Positions 48,121 to 60,682 of a stretch of DNA of 64,000 nucleotides are shown here, piece by piece (positions within the stretch are counted from its first letter, which is position 1; each line of letters opens with the position of its first letter). Location of the stretch: NCBI GenBank assembly GCA_035048815.1, contig JAUCBN010000036.1, positions 7,574,001-7,638,000 on the forward strand, read 5' to 3'. Source of the stretch: Abelmoschus esculentus. Taxonomy: Eukaryota; Streptophyta; Magnoliopsida; Malvales; Malvaceae. Both the position numbers and the translations under genes were made by a program. The notes beneath the pieces are model-generated. The model worked only from the letters and a program-made list of their open reading frames with translations. It was not told the DNA's origin and did not search any database.

Positions 48121-49454
48121 TGATGAGTGCCTAAAAGGCAGTTATTTACTACCCTTCTCATGGTACTTTATGCATCTATTATACACCTACTTGAACTAAA
48201 TTATGGATTCATTGCATAATATTGAATATTCTGTTATTACTACTTACAAAGCTTACATTTATAGAGAATGCAAATATTATTACATATTCTGTACATGTAG
48301 GGATATCCAGGGCTGAGGCAACAAAGAAGCATCATTGAGGCCGAGGCAGAGACAAGGCCGCGACAGTATCCTGAGTGGAAACATCAACATGATAGGCGAC
48401 TGAAAGACAAAAATATAGAGAACATTCTGGAAGATACAGCACACCAATTGGACCAGGCTAGTGCACTAAAAGCCCAAGTAAAAGACCGAACGGGAAAAGC
48501 TTTCTAGAAGATTGCAAACTTGGAAACGTTAGATCTCATGTAAAAGACTTGCTCCCTACTCCAAGTTAGAGTCTATTTAGGAAAGGTTTTCCCTAGGTTA
48601 AGACTATATATAGTCTAGCCGACTATATTTTTAATGAGAGCCGATTTTAGAGAAACCTGTCCCCTAAGGTTTGTACTTATCGACATTATGTTCTAAATCT
48701 CTTAGGGAGAGGTGAAGGTTGTAGATATTAGTGAGAGGAGATTGTTTCTTGTTTCTTTGTTCTAATGCAATAATAATATCGAAGTTTGCTTATCCTATTG
48801 CCATTCCTTGTTCTTGCATTCAAGCTCGAGAGAGAAGTTTGTAAGTAATCTATTTATCTAGCATCGAGAGAGTTAGATTCCCGAAAGGGATAAGTAAGGT
48901 GTTGACAACACTAACTCGGCCTAGAGATAGGTTAAGAGTTTCAGAAGCTAAAAGAAGTATTGGATTGGTTGGTGATTATCGTTGATTCACGCCGAGAGGT
49001 ATCGTCAAAGACCAGTCATCAACAACGCTCTGAATTAGAGATAAGCGGAGTCAACTACGGACACTTTGCTTAACTTTGATGCATCTACCCAAGAGCAAGA
49101 GATTGTCGCGGCAGAGAACACTAACGCTACCGAGGTTGTATCTGCAGTACTGCCGAAGCAGTATTGTGAAATTGCATTGGACAAGAAGAAGATCAATCGA
49201 ATCCACTAATTGACGCAGCTGGATCCTACCCCTTTCTCTATATCATTTTCCATCCTTTATTTTATGTTTTGTTATTTAGTTACTTAGTTAGACAATTCCA
49301 CTTATCTGTGTTTTTACTTTATTTTTCAGGAGCAAGGGAAAAAGGGGAGACCTATTAAGTATACCAATCCCTATGGAGACGATACACGATATACTTATCA
49401 CTTTATTACTTGCGACGTGAACACTGCACAGTTGCGCTATTATTACACGCATCA
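48121..49454 (+). repeat. Complete Athila LTR (TGATGAGTGCC subfamily)
   Basis: It starts TGATGAGTGCC and ends ACACGCATCA (1334 bp), closely matching 39411-40752. It probably served as the 3' LTR of the recombinant fragment to its left. Confidence 0.85.
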
Positions 49455-50733
49455 GCAGTCACTTGAGTCATGGTTTTCGCTACATAATTAATAGAATGGG
49501 TGATTACCTCAATTTATCGAAGGTTGCTAGGTTTTTGTAGATCCTTGACCATGTTTGTTAATGCTAATAATTGGGCCAAAATTAAATTTGAAGAGTCTAG
49601 ATTTGCAACTCCTCGCCTTATTGCTCCTGTCTTTGTAGTAGGATGTTGATAATCCTTTTTATCGATCTGTTAGAATTTCCAAACTTTCATAGGGTGGGCA
49701 ATCTAGAAGAGTATCATTTCCTGAGGCATAAAGATTCATTCTCGTTAGTGTATTTACTTTGTTGTAGAAGATTAAAACTTGAGTCCATTCGGGCAATTCA
49801 TGCATCAAACATTTACGATAAAGTTCCTTACATCTTTCCCATGCCTCATACATAGATTCTTCGTCCTCTCTCCTGAACGATGTAGTCTTGTTTCCTAGTT
49901 TGTCCATCATATCTGTATAACTAAAATGGGTAAGAAAACTTCAACACAATTCTGTCCATGAACTGAGTGATCCTGGTTATAGATTGTTTAACCATGATTT
50001 TTTCCTATCTCTCAATGAATAGGGAAATACCTTGATCTTAAGAACATCGACGAATACTCTTGGTAGCTTGAAAGAATTACAAATTTCCAGGAAGGATTTA
50101 AGATGCTGTCGAGTATCATCATTGGTTGATCTTTTGAATTGACAAAGTGTATTAATCATATTAAACATAACCGGTTTAAGCTCAAAATGCTCAGCATCAA
50201 TGTTCAACATGACAACGATAGGTGCCAACCCATCTAGATCTTCATCAAGATAGTCGTGAACTTTTCTCACGCGTTTAGATGCTGGAAGATCGACTGGATC
50301 AACTACTGCATATGTTGTCAAGACAGCATTCATGCCAACATTGTTCCCTTGCTGGCCATATGCTTGATTAATCCTTGCTATTAACCTTTATAGAAGATTT
50401 CGTGTAGTATGCTCGATTTATGACTCAAAAGGATATTCTACAGTAGATGGGTTTGACTTGGTCATACAACGGGACAACCCATATTATATGGAAAAGAAAA
50501 TAAAAAACTAAAGAAAAGAAAAAATAATAAAAGTAAAAGTAAAAATAAATAAGCTGAAAGATTAATATACAGGAAGGTTGGAACGCCAGTCCCCGGGAAC
50601 TAGATACAAGCATACAACTTTGTGACTGTAGGAAGTCCAACACCTTAACGATACAAGCATACAACTTTGCCAAGTTGTACTATTTAAGATATCAAACCCA
50701 CAGGGACTGGATACCCATACAGTGTATCTTTCT
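49455..50733 (-). pseudogene. Athila gag remnant, minus orientation
   Basis: Reading leftward from about 50470, the gag begins MTKSNPS and continues with the core blocks HFELKPVMFNMINT, HLKSFLEICNSFK and KVFPYSLRD (50333-49977). After a frameshift come the TSFRREDEESMYEAWER and LLDCPPYESLEIL blocks (49910-49659), then a RRGVANLDSSN tail. To the right, 50473-50733 resembles Athila leader and LTR-end text (CCCTGTGGGTTTGATATC on the minus strand), with a 20-bp phrase beginning GATACAAGCATAC present twice (~50603 and ~50649). The left end is cut at the LTR at 49454. Several stops mean it is inactive. Confidence 0.8.
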
Positions 50734-51341
50734 TGTAACACCCCAATATCTTTCCCAAATTAAATCTGAAATCCCTAGTTTCAAAACCCTAGAATTTGGA
50801 AATTTCAAATCTTGAATTCAGTGGTCAATATATAATTTTTTTGAAAGTTGAGGATCTTTTTGAAAACATTTAAAAAGATTAGAACCTTCTGTTTAGTTTT
50901 ACCATTTTAAATTTGATAACAGTTTCTTCCCTGATTTTCCTGTCCAGCTTTTAATGTTGGCCATAAAATCACCATTTCAATTATGTTTCTTATCCGAGAT
51001 TTGTTTTCATCTGAGTCTTATTCCTATCGAACTCTCTACATTATTTTTGAATCAATCGAGATTCATTCTTGTTCTATTTCGAACCAGCATCTTTTGTGGA
51101 TTCTGATTCGATTTGTTGGTTGAGTTTGGGTGGCATAGATTCTGACCCCGAGCATTTGCCTTCTCCTCCTCCTGGAAGACCTCCTGTTCCTCAGAGATCG
51201 GGGACACACTTGTTCTACGCCTGCTATACCTAGTACTAGGACTGAGGCCAATAGACGTCATTATCGGTGTTAAGTGATCTACTACTGGTGTGTCTCTCCC
51301 GACCGTTTTATGTTTATTTTTGTGTGCATTATTTGGAAGAT

Positions 51342-52650
51342 CTATTTGATGCGTGTTAAATATGCGCAATTAGTGCAAGTGAACACGTCGTAAGTAATAA
51401 AGTGATAAGTATATCAGATATCATCTCCACAGGGATTGGTGTACTTAATATATCTTTTTTTTGTCTTCTTGCTCTGTAAAAATAAAAACACAAGTAGTTG
51501 AGTTTTTATTAGACTAAATAAAGTAATTAAAGAAAACTAAATAAGAGGAGATCAAATTGAGAAAGAGGGCAGGATCCAGTTATGTTGTATAGTTGATTTG
51601 ATTGATCTATTTTTATCCAATGCAATTGCACTACACTTCCTCGGCAGTATTGCAGATTACTATCTCGGCAGCGATAGTGTTTTCTGTCGCGACACTCCCT
51701 TTCTCTTGAGCAAATTTTTCCAAAGTTCGGCAAAATGTCCTTTGATGGCTCCGCTCATCCCTAAGTTGAAACACTGTTGATGATTAGTCCTTGATGATAC
51801 CTCCCGGCGTTAATCAATTATAACCAACAATCAATCCCACACTTCTTTTAGTCGTTGAAACTCCAACCTATCCTTAGGCCGAGTTAGTATTTTCTAATCA
51901 AGTCAAATACCGTACTTACTCCTTTCGTGAGTCTAACTCTCCCAAGTCTAGACAAATAGATTACTTACAAACTTCTCTCACGAGCTTGGATGCAAGAACA
52001 AAGAATGACAAAGAGTAAGCAAACTTTGATATTTTATTGCATTGAAAACAAGAAACAAGATACAATCTCTTCTCACTAATACTCAACAATCTTCACATAA
52101 ACCCTAAGAAAGCTTAGAACATGATGGAAAGAATAACAATGATTCCTAGGGTGAACTCTCTCAATTCCGCTCCTCTCCTTCCCTTGGATGGCTATGCCTT
52201 ATATAGGCTTGGCCTAGGGCAAACCTTACTTAAGTAGAATACAACTTGGATTAGGAAACAAGTCATGCACATAGGTTAAATATTTACAAGTTTAATTCAT
52301 CTAGAAGGCTTTCCCGCATGGCCTTATCTTTGGGCTTCTTGTATTGTCCAGCTCCGATCCTTGGGCTTGTTATCCAGTAATGTTCTCCCCATTTTTCTCC
52401 TCAGTTTGCCTACCATATTGCTATTTGTCCTCTGCTGCCTCGGCCTCAGTTTGCTGCCACGACAATACTTTTTCCTGTACAGACATAAAATGTAGTAAAG
52501 TATGTCTTTTCTGTAAATATTATCTTTAATAGCTCAATCCCTAAATATATCATATTAAGTATATACAGTGGTCTAAGTAGGTGTGGAATTAATGATTAAT
52601 GCCCATAAAAAGTGTAGAAAGTGATAGTGAGTTGAGCACTTATCACTATT
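51342..52650 (-). mobile_element. Athila-type solo LTR, minus, with CTATT duplication
   Basis: The LTR is 51347-52645. In reverse complement it starts TGATAAGTGCTC and ends AACACGCATCA (1299 bp). CTATT occurs at 51342-51346 and 52646-52650. It sits inside the chromovirus LTR and has the same length class as 37282-38647. Internal sequence was lost, presumably by LTR-LTR recombination. Confidence 0.93.
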
Positions 52651-52904
52651 CATTTTGTGTAACATGTTGATTGCATCATTTCTGTTATTTTCTGAAAATA
52701 ATTGAATAATTATCATGCTCTGAAATATTAACTAATATCTGATTTTAAAACTGTTATGTATGGCTCCTGTTATTCTCTCAGGCATGCATTTCGATTCTGC
52801 TATATGTCCATACCATGTTATCTGTTCATGTCATGGCATCGGTTGGATATGTGTACGGGGAAGTTTAGTGGTATCACCTATTACTGAATATCACTTCTGA
52901 TCAG

Positions 52905-53005
52905 TGGCTCCACCTACGGGTCGAGTATCCATTTCTGTCCAGTGGCTCCACCTACGGGTCGAGTGACCACTTCTATTTAGTGACTCCACCTTCGGGTCGA
53001 GCTTC
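52905..53005 (+). repeat. ~43-bp tandem repeat in the chromovirus LTR
   Basis: Three units share the core GGCTCCACCTACGGGTCGAG (third: GACTCCACCTTCGGGTCGAG) and are separated by variable 20-25-base linkers. They occupy a place comparable to the 21-bp repeat of the related solo LTR at 14217-14280. Confidence 0.8.
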
Positions 53006-53594
53006 ACTTCTGATGGTGTGATAGAGTTAGAGTGGTTTAGGAGTGTAACCCCCTTAGCCCGGCCTAGACGGAACCGACACTAATGGGTTACACGGAGAAT
53101 ATCAAACCAAACCCGTGAAGGTCCGATTTGATAAATAACCCTAAAACCGATATATTTTTTAGATGCATGATTTTGTTCCTACGTGTCTTGGTCTCCTACA
53201 AATCATTAACAGAAACAATTCAATCATAAACAAGCATTCGATTAAACACCTTAATAAATTAAGGACTAAAATTTTAAAGTTTTAAATTCTAAAGACAAAG
53301 TAGAAACTCGTTTCATCAAAGTTCAATTAAATATACAAATATCCCTCTCGGTAAATTTCAAATCAAACGGAGCATTCTAGCTTTGTCAATTGCATGTTTC
53401 ACCAATTTAGGGACAAAATATAAATCTTTCAAATTACAAGGACTTCTTCCAAATTAAGTTAGCCATATTGGAATTAAATCAACTTTATGCATCCATGTGA
53501 AATTTTAGCTCAAAATAATATCTGTAGATACCCTAATTGAACAAAGAAAGATATTCAGGACTAAAATGCAATTTCCAGCAACTATCAATTTCTG

Positions 53595-53815
53595 GCAGCC
53601 AAAGGTTTCAAAACCTTTCATAAAGGTTTCGAAACTTTATGTAAAAGTTTTTGAAACTTCCCTGAAGGTTTTGAAACTTTTCACGTATAGTAACTTTTCA
53701 GAATCGAAATTGGCCGCAAGTTTCGAAACCTTCCTGAAGGTTTCAAAACTGTTTGGCAAAGGTTCCGAAACCTTCACCAAGATTTCGAAACTTTGGGTCT
53801 GGAACCTAAAAGTTT
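53595..53815 (+). repeat. Array of near-palindromic AAGGTTTCGAAACCTT-like units
   Basis: Roughly nine to ten degenerate copies of a 16-bp motif, whose ideal form is its own reverse complement, are spaced about 20-28 bases apart. Typical variants are AAGGTTTCGAAACTTT and AAGGTTTTGAAACTTT. Confidence 0.75.
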
Positions 53816-54514
53816 CGTCACACTAAGTGAATATTATCGACTTAATACACAATCGTTAACCACCACCAACTATATGCGTAAATCCTAAGCATAATAGACA
53901 ACATATAACACATGATTATTAACGTCAAGGACCCCAAACAACCTATAGTCATTCTTCCTAGAACATGATTAAAATCATAATGTTCATGCAAGTACATGCT
54001 TCAACAATCCAAACAATACCATAGTCCATCAATTAACAATCAAAGTAACATAGGTCTTATTTTAACATAAACCAAAGTCAAAATTCACACTCCTCACGTA
54101 GGTTGGGTTTACACATTGCCAAGCCCCAACTTATTTGCCCAAACATACCAAATTTAAGACAACCTTTCCCCTTGATTTCCTTACTCCGAATGTAGTCCCG
54201 AGTGCCTCTATTTTTCTGCAAGGATAAAAAGAGAGCTTAAGCAAACATGCTTAGTGAGGAAGCTCTATACAAGATCATCAATGCATAAAACAAAATCATC
54301 TTTAAATGTCATCTTTGAATCTTTCATGCTTATTTAAAATGAGTAAAGCCAAATCATGCTTATCAACATTGTCAAAACATTTCATGTGTCATACACAAGA
54401 ATACTATTTCATTTCGTGTATGCATATTGCCTTTCTAGTGATCACTTAATGTGAACTTTTAGTTCACCGAATACACGGATCCCTTTTTCCATAAGTGGAG
54501 ACTCTTGGTCTCAA

Positions 54515-54720
54515 CATGTATCGGTCGGGCACATAGTTACCCTTGTATACATGTTACCCCCACTACGCACGATCGAACACAAAGTCGCCCTTGTTTACGT
54601 ATGGGTCAACTATATGCACGGTCAGATACAAAGTCATCCTTGTTTATATATAGGCAAGCTCTACACGCACGGTCGGACACAAAGTCACCCTTGTTTACAT
54701 GTAGGCATCATCATTATTCT
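54515..54720 (+). repeat. ~50-bp tandem repeat, four copies
   Basis: The phrase CGGTCGGACACAAAGTCACC and its variants start at 54522, 54570, 54619 and 54670, giving spacings of 48-51. Each is followed by CTTGTTTACATG-like text. Small open frames result from the repeat and show no conserved domain. Confidence 0.85.
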
Positions 54721-57046
54721 CTTTATTTTTATAGTGCACTCAATCCTAATGACATGTCATTTGTATTCAAATCTAAAGTTAGTGTCACTAAGCCAATATC
54801 ATTTCCAATCATGCATTTCAACTTACTGCTCATAATGCATTCATATCATGTTCATCATGTGAACCATAAATCATGCTCAACGGCTTTATCAACATAGGGC
54901 AATTAACCTCAACATATTCTAATTCTTTTTATGCTTACATAAGCCATGAATGCCTTTATATACCATGTACTTTCAGCAATTAACACATACATGCACCATT
55001 TCAAAATTTAAGATATGCTATTTCAAAATTACATCGCAACATTGTTCACCCGTATGCCATTATCAAAATAGCCGAAACTTGAAGTAATGCATTAACACCA
55101 TCAAAATCACTTACTCTTGAATTATGGAAAGTTTTCACACTATTTCATAGTCCCCAAAATAGAACCGAACCAATGTGATTCGCTTATAGTCCGAAATCAC
55201 TCACCGACAAGCGAAATGAGCCTTCACCGATACTCCAATGATAATGCCAACACACCAGCCATCTAAGCTCCTTCTTGTACCTCTTCTACAACATTAAAAA
55301 AAACATATTCGTATCACAATATGCTCAAAACAACAGCCACATCCGATCAATACAAAACTACCAAAAACTTAGCCGAAAAGATAAAAAACTAAGCCGAAAT
55401 GCAACCCAACAACATCAGCCCAAAACCTAATGATTCTAACATCTAATCTACTTCAATTATAAACCAAAATCACATCTAAACCATCCTTATACCTCCAACA
55501 ACATTAGAACACTTAAAACAGTCCCTAAAACAACCAAAAACAACCATAAAACACTACCGATTACGTTATTCCAGGATTAAATTAATGTGCCATTAATTCA
55601 AGACTCAATTAATCATTTAATTGATATAATATCATAATTAATTCAACCTAAAATCAGAATCAATTGAGATCTAAAAAGATTTCAAAAAAACCTGTATAAA
55701 ATCCATAGATCTAGAATTAAAAACATAAAATCAAGTTTCAATTATTGATTAGCAAGTCAATGCTTAGGAATTTTAATAAAGAACCTTAGAAAAAGGATTA
55801 GAAATCAGCAAATTACCTTTGAGATTTACTCCACCAAAAGATGAGAAATCCTCCCTTGATTTCCTTGAAAATAGTTGTTGATTTTGCAAAATTGATGAAT
55901 AGGTTTTTTAGAGAATGAAAAGATGAGTAAAATGAAATAAATCTTATTGAAAATGATGAAGAAATCAGCAAGTAATTGAAGGAATTTGGAGAAGACGATG
56001 GAGAGAAAATAGAGAGAAAAATATGGGAGAAAAGATGAGAAAATAAGTGGTTAAGAGAGAAAATGAAATTATCATCTTTTAATAAACTAATTAAAAACAA
56101 TTTTGGTAGATAAATCATTAATTAAAAATAAATTGGGTTTATGGCCCCCTAAGGATTTTAAGTATAGCTTAGTCACTAAAAATGCCCATTTTCGAAAATC
56201 ACAAATTAAATCCTATAAATCTTTCCAAAATTTACAATGTAGTCACTAGTATAAAATTAGGCTCAATTAAAAATCAAATTAAAGTTCAATTAAAATTCTT
56301 TTAATTTTAAAACATTATTTTAATGTTTCTAAATCATTTCACAAAATTATTACTTGTCTAATTAAAATATTATTATTTTAATTTTTCCTAGAATAACGAA
56401 CCGAAGAACCCGATTCGACCCAAATCGAATTTCCTTGAACCCATACATAACTACTAGCCCCAAAACCGGGATGTTACAAGGGGAACCTTCTCTTCTGATG
56501 GTGTTCGGTGTTTGGGTGTATATCATATCATACATGCATTACATCGCATGTTTTGTTCTGTTTTGTGATATGATGTTATGTTCTGAGATTATGTTATTCT
56601 GTTTTGTTTTATATTTTCTCTGTTCTGTAAATATATTTATCTGTACTTTAGAGAAACACTAGGATCCCAAGCTTACACCCCCACAGTTTTCTGTTTCAGA
56701 TCTCTAACCTAGGCTACGTACGATACTTGGAGGATCCTGACTCAGATTATTTTTATCGTATGTTTTACAGTTTCAATTTATAGATTATAAAATTTTAATT
56801 GAATATTATTTTCTGTGTAAAGGACTTTGAACTTTATTTTGGATTTTAGAATATTAATTTTTATAGAATTGTGGGTTGAACTCTAATTAAATAAATGATA
56901 TATTTCAATATCTTTAAATTATTAATTATTTAATAATTTACAATAAATTTTAATGTTTTTTATTAAAACCTAACTTGTAAATGAAGTTTTTGTAATGTGA
57001 ACCCTAACTTATAATCTAAGAAATTAGGTTGAATTTAGGGGTTACA

Positions 57047-57229
57047 TTTAATAGTATCAGAGCCAGGTTCAACCCTCGAACTGTGAGGTCCAAAATAATT
57101 TTTGATATGAAAAAGATTTTGTATATTTTATCTGAAAATCCAGATTCTAGCTTTAACTCGTATTTTGAATTTTCTGAAATATTTTTAATAATTCTCCAAG
57201 TATCGATTCTAATGTAGGATTATGTTTGT
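57047..57229 (+). mobile_element. Chromovirus leader with primer-binding site, cut by Athila copy 2
   Basis: TAGTATCAGAGCC at 57052-57064 is the initiator-Met type primer site with one change from TGGTATCAGAGCC. The following ~165 bp match the leader of the deleted element at 2721 onward (AACTGTGAGGTCC). Athila copy 2 interrupts it at 57230, and the rest of the chromovirus must lie beyond the window, if it survives. Confidence 0.8.
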
Positions 57230-58605
57230 TGATAAGTGCTCAAAAGATTATCACTTTTACACCTTTCATGGACAATAATCACTTAATCTACACCTACTTG
57301 GACTAAAAGCATGATCTTAATGTGTGATATTTAGATATTTTTCTTTTGTGACATATAAAGATGATATTTATAGAAAATACAAGCTTTAATGCACCTTTGT
57401 GCATTTATAGGTAGATCTGATGCCGAGGCAGCACCTGAGGTCCCGACAGTATCTGAGGCCGCGGCAACACCTGATGAACAAGTACCGATATTATAGGCGA
57501 TCTGAAGAGAAAAATAAGGTGGACTTTTTAAGACAAGCAACATAAGAATAGAAGCTGGGAAACGCATGGACAGTCAAAGTTAAAGGCCACGCGGGAAAAA
57601 ATTCTTGTGGGATTAAATTAGGAAATAAAATAAATATCTTTTATTTATGTACTTAACTTGTGTTTTACTCCAAGTTGTATTCCTACTTTGGAAAGGTTTT
57701 CCCTAGGCCAAGCCTATATAAAGGAGGTGTCGTCCAAGGAAGAGAGGAGAACCAGACAAGAGAGAAGATTTCAACCTAGACTTTAGAGTTTTCTTTGTTT
57801 TTCGTTATATTCTAAATTCTTTAAGGCTTAGGTGAAAGTTGTAGAGTATTTGTGAGAAGAGATTGAACTTTATTTTCTTGTTTCATGCAATAAAAATATT
57901 AAGGTTTGCTTATTCTTTGCCATTCAGTGTTCTTGTATTCAAGCTCGGGAGAGAAGTTTGTGAGAAATCTATTTATCTAATATCGGGAGAGTTAGATTCA
58001 CGAAAGGAACAAGTACGGTATTTTTCTAGTTGGAAAATACTAACTCGGCCTAGGGATAGGTTAGAGTTTCAGCGGCTAAAAGAAATGTAAGATTGGTTGG
58101 TGATTACAATTGATTCACACCAGTAGGTATCATCAAGTACTAGTCATCAATAGTACTTTGACTTAGGGATAAGCGGAGTCATCATAGGATACTTTTCCGA
58201 ATCTTGGTAAAGTCCACCCAAGAGCAAGGGATTGTCGCGGCAGACGAAACCATTCACTATCAAGGCAGTAAAACTACAGTGCTGCCGAGGCAGTGTTGTG
58301 TAATTGCATGCAATAGAAACAAATTGATTGAATCCACAATACAACACAACTGGATCCTAGACATTTTCTAAATTTGTTTCTATTCTCTTTATTTAGCTTT
58401 CTTTATTATTCAAGTTATTTAGTTTATTTCAGAATATTCAAATTCATCCATGTCTTTATTTTTATTTATTTTGCAGAGCGAGAAGACGAAAGAAAATATA
58501 TTAAGTCTACCAATCCCTATGGAGACGATACTTGATATACTTATCACTTTATTACTTGCGACGTGTACACTTGCACTATTTGTGCAACCTATTTTACACG
58601 TAACA
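57230..58605 (+). repeat. 5' LTR of Athila copy 2
   Basis: It starts TGATAAGTGCTC and ends ACACGTAACA (1376 bp). Promoter-like CCTATATAAAGG lies at about 57713. Late in the LTR are the CTGCCGAGGCAGTGTTGTG phrase and the ACGATACTTGATATAC block shared with the other Athila LTRs. Confidence 0.88.
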
Positions 58606-58611
58606 AGTTTT

Positions 58612-58628
58612 TGGCACCGTTGCCGAGG
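58612..58628 (+). other. Primer-binding site (tRNA-Asp type), copy 2
   Basis: TGGCACCGTTGCCGAGG follows the LTR by six bases and differs from the Athila consensus at two positions. Confidence 0.85.
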
Positions 58629-58702
58629 ATTGACAACTAAATTTTTGTTTTCTTTATTTTCTCTCTTTTAGTTATTTTTATTAACTTCGGTTTTACTGGT
58701 GT

Positions 58703-59630
58703 ATGAATAGGGAAAAACAAGTAATCTTTTGTACAATTTAGATCCAGAGATTGATCGCACGCGTCAAAGGTTGAGAAGACAAATCCGAGTAGTTATGGCA
58801 GATAATCCAGCTGAATAGAACTTACCCGCCGGCAATGGAGGGCTTCTGCCGCCAGCACTACCGCGACAACTCACAGTTAGGTATTTCCTGGAAGAGGATT
58901 TGAACGGGTTAAATCCAAGAGTTGTCACACCAGAAATTGAAGCAACCTAGCTTGAACTGAAACTTGTCATGTTCAATATGCTCAATACTATTGGACAGTT
59001 TGGTGGGTCTTTAACTGAAGATGTCAGGCAACATATCAAGTCATTCATGGAGATCTATAATTCATTTAAAGTTCAAGGAGTCCATGAAGATATTTTGAGA
59101 CAAATTTTTTATCTATTCACTGAGGGATAGGGAAAAAAACTGGTTAAATAGCATTCCAACAGGATCTATAGGATCTTGGAGTGAACTTTGCCGTGATTTC
59201 ATTACACGTTTTAAATCCTACTAATTTATATGATTGTATACGTAATGAAATTACTTCTTTTCGGCAGGCAGATGATAAACCGATGTATGAAGCATGGGAA
59301 CGATATAGGGATCTCTTACACAAGTGTCTTTTGCATAGATTTCCATTGTGGACAGAAGTGACTATATTTTACAATACAACCAATACCCCAATAAGGATGA
59401 TGTTAGATGTCTCTGCCAATGGGACACTCCTTGACAAACAACTGGAGGAAGCTATAGAAATTTTGAACAAACTCAAAAAAATGTCTTTCAATTCCCTACA
59501 TCTAGGCGAGGAGGAATAAGACTCCAAGATACAATGAATGAGTTGCAAACATCCAATTCAATGGCAGCATAATTGGCTTCTCTTGCTAAGATGGTTCAGA
59601 ATATGTAAATGCAGCATAATACCCATGAGG
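58703..59630 (+). pseudogene. Athila gag, copy 2 (frameshifted)
   Basis: The ATG at 58703 runs into a stop after 12 codons because of a frameshift relative to copy 1. Core blocks follow in shifting frames. The region 59181-59519 is open and holds MYEAWERYRDLLHKCLLHRF, the gap closed at 39406 in copy 1, and EEAIEILNKLK. Gag would have formed the virus-like particle. It cannot be made here in one piece. Confidence 0.85.
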
Positions 59631-59650
59631 TTAAGGCAATAGATTCTTTC

Positions 59651-59689
59651 TGTAATTTATGTGGAGGTAACCATAGCTCTTCTGAATGC
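59651..59689 (+). other. Zinc knuckle coding block
   Basis: The translation is CNLCGGNHSSSEC, a CX2CX3HX4C variant of the retroviral-type CCHC knuckle that binds RNA. A glutamine-rich stretch follows (59850-59930), as in other Athila gags. Confidence 0.7.
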
Positions 59690-60160
59690 ATGCAAAATCA
59701 GGAATCTAGTCTTTATGTGGGAAACTATAATCGAAACAACATGATGTCTAATATATATAATCATGCATAAAAAAGGCATCCCAATTTCTCATAGAGTAAT
59801 CCTAACAATGCTTTAAATCGAACTACTCAACCCTCAGGTTTCCAACAACCAATGCAAATGCAATATCTACCGCAGCAGCAGGTACAACAATCACTGCCGC
59901 AGCAGCAGATGCATCAGCAGCAGCCTACAAGCTCATTGGAAAATTATCTTAAGGCCTTTATGATGAAAACAGAATCATAAATGAAAAAGAATAGTAACTT
60001 CATTAAAAGAAATGATGCATTCATAAATAGAAATGAGATGAGGTTGCAAAACTAAGAGGCAACCATTAAATCACTAGAAACTCAAGTTGGGCAATTTACT
60101 CAAAATCTGAATATCAGAAAACAAGGAGGATTACCCAGCAATACTTAAGTTGCAAAGAGA

Positions 60161-60439
60161 ATGGGCCATGAGCAATGCAAGGCAATCACTACTAGAAGTG
60201 GCCTACAACTTAAGGAGATACTAGGCAGTCCAGCAGACAAAGTCCCACTAGTGGAACAAGAAGAATCAGATAAAGAAGACTTAGATGTTGAACTAAATGA
60301 TCATGCCACAAAAATCCTAGAAAAAGATACTGTATCGACAGAGAAATCGGTAATCCCTCGCCAAGCGACCGAGACAGCAAAAGAACCAGTGGTACCAGGT
60401 ATTAAATTCCAGACTAATGAGACACTGGAGGAAATGTGA
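60161..60439 (+). pseudogene. Gag-protease linker segment
   Basis: This open piece begins GHEQCKAITTRSGL, a block common just upstream of the Athila protease, followed by an acidic linker. A stop at 60439 separates it from a PPPPFPQR block that continues in the downstream part. Confidence 0.6.
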
Positions 60440-60682
60440 CCACCACCACCTTTCCCACAGAGGTTAAAAAGGCATAAGTGGGACTATCAATTTAAAAAGT
60501 TCTTAGACATCTTGAAGCAAGTCCACGTTAATATACCATTAGTTGAGGCAATAGAAAAGATGTCAAACTATGTCAAATTGTGTCCAAAAGAATAAGTCTT
60601 GGTGAGTTTAAAACTGTTGTCGCAACCGAAGGATGCATGGCAATGCTTCATAACCGTATGCCCCCAAATTAAAAGATCCTAG

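Larger units (their letters stand above)
46655..49454 (+). mobile_element. Recombinant Athila-type fragment
   Basis: A left-truncated LTR piece (46655-47212) is fused directly to Athila 3' internal sequence (47213-48120), followed by a full LTR (48121-49454). The PBS, gag and pol are absent. The fusion point falls inside the LTR, in the GCCGAGGTTGTATCT block, which normally continues to a GCAGTA phrase. The flanks of the right LTR (AGGTG before, GCAGT after) do not match, so it is not a simple solo LTR insertion. Confidence 0.75.
53039..56483 (+). mobile_element. Solo LTR (3.4 kb, chromovirus-like) with near-identical flanks
   Basis: The LTR is 53044-56478, starting TGTAACCCCCTTAGCCC and ending CCGGGATGTTACA. 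Flanks are AGGAG (53039-53043) and AGGGG (56479-56483), four of five matching. Sequence on either side belongs to the interrupted chromovirus LTR, which supports an insertion there. Two tandem arrays lie inside. No PBS or coding region is present. Confidence 0.8.
50734..57046 (+). repeat. Chromovirus 5' LTR split by two solo LTRs
   Basis: The LTR starts TGTAACACCCC at 50734 and ends GGGGTTACA at 57046, followed by a primer site. Removing the insertions at 51347-52645 and 53044-56478 with their duplications leaves about 1.57 kb. Start and end resemble the solo LTR at 12246-14857. The parts are 50734-51346, 52651-53043 and 56484-57046, so this LTR is older than both inserts. Confidence 0.85.
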
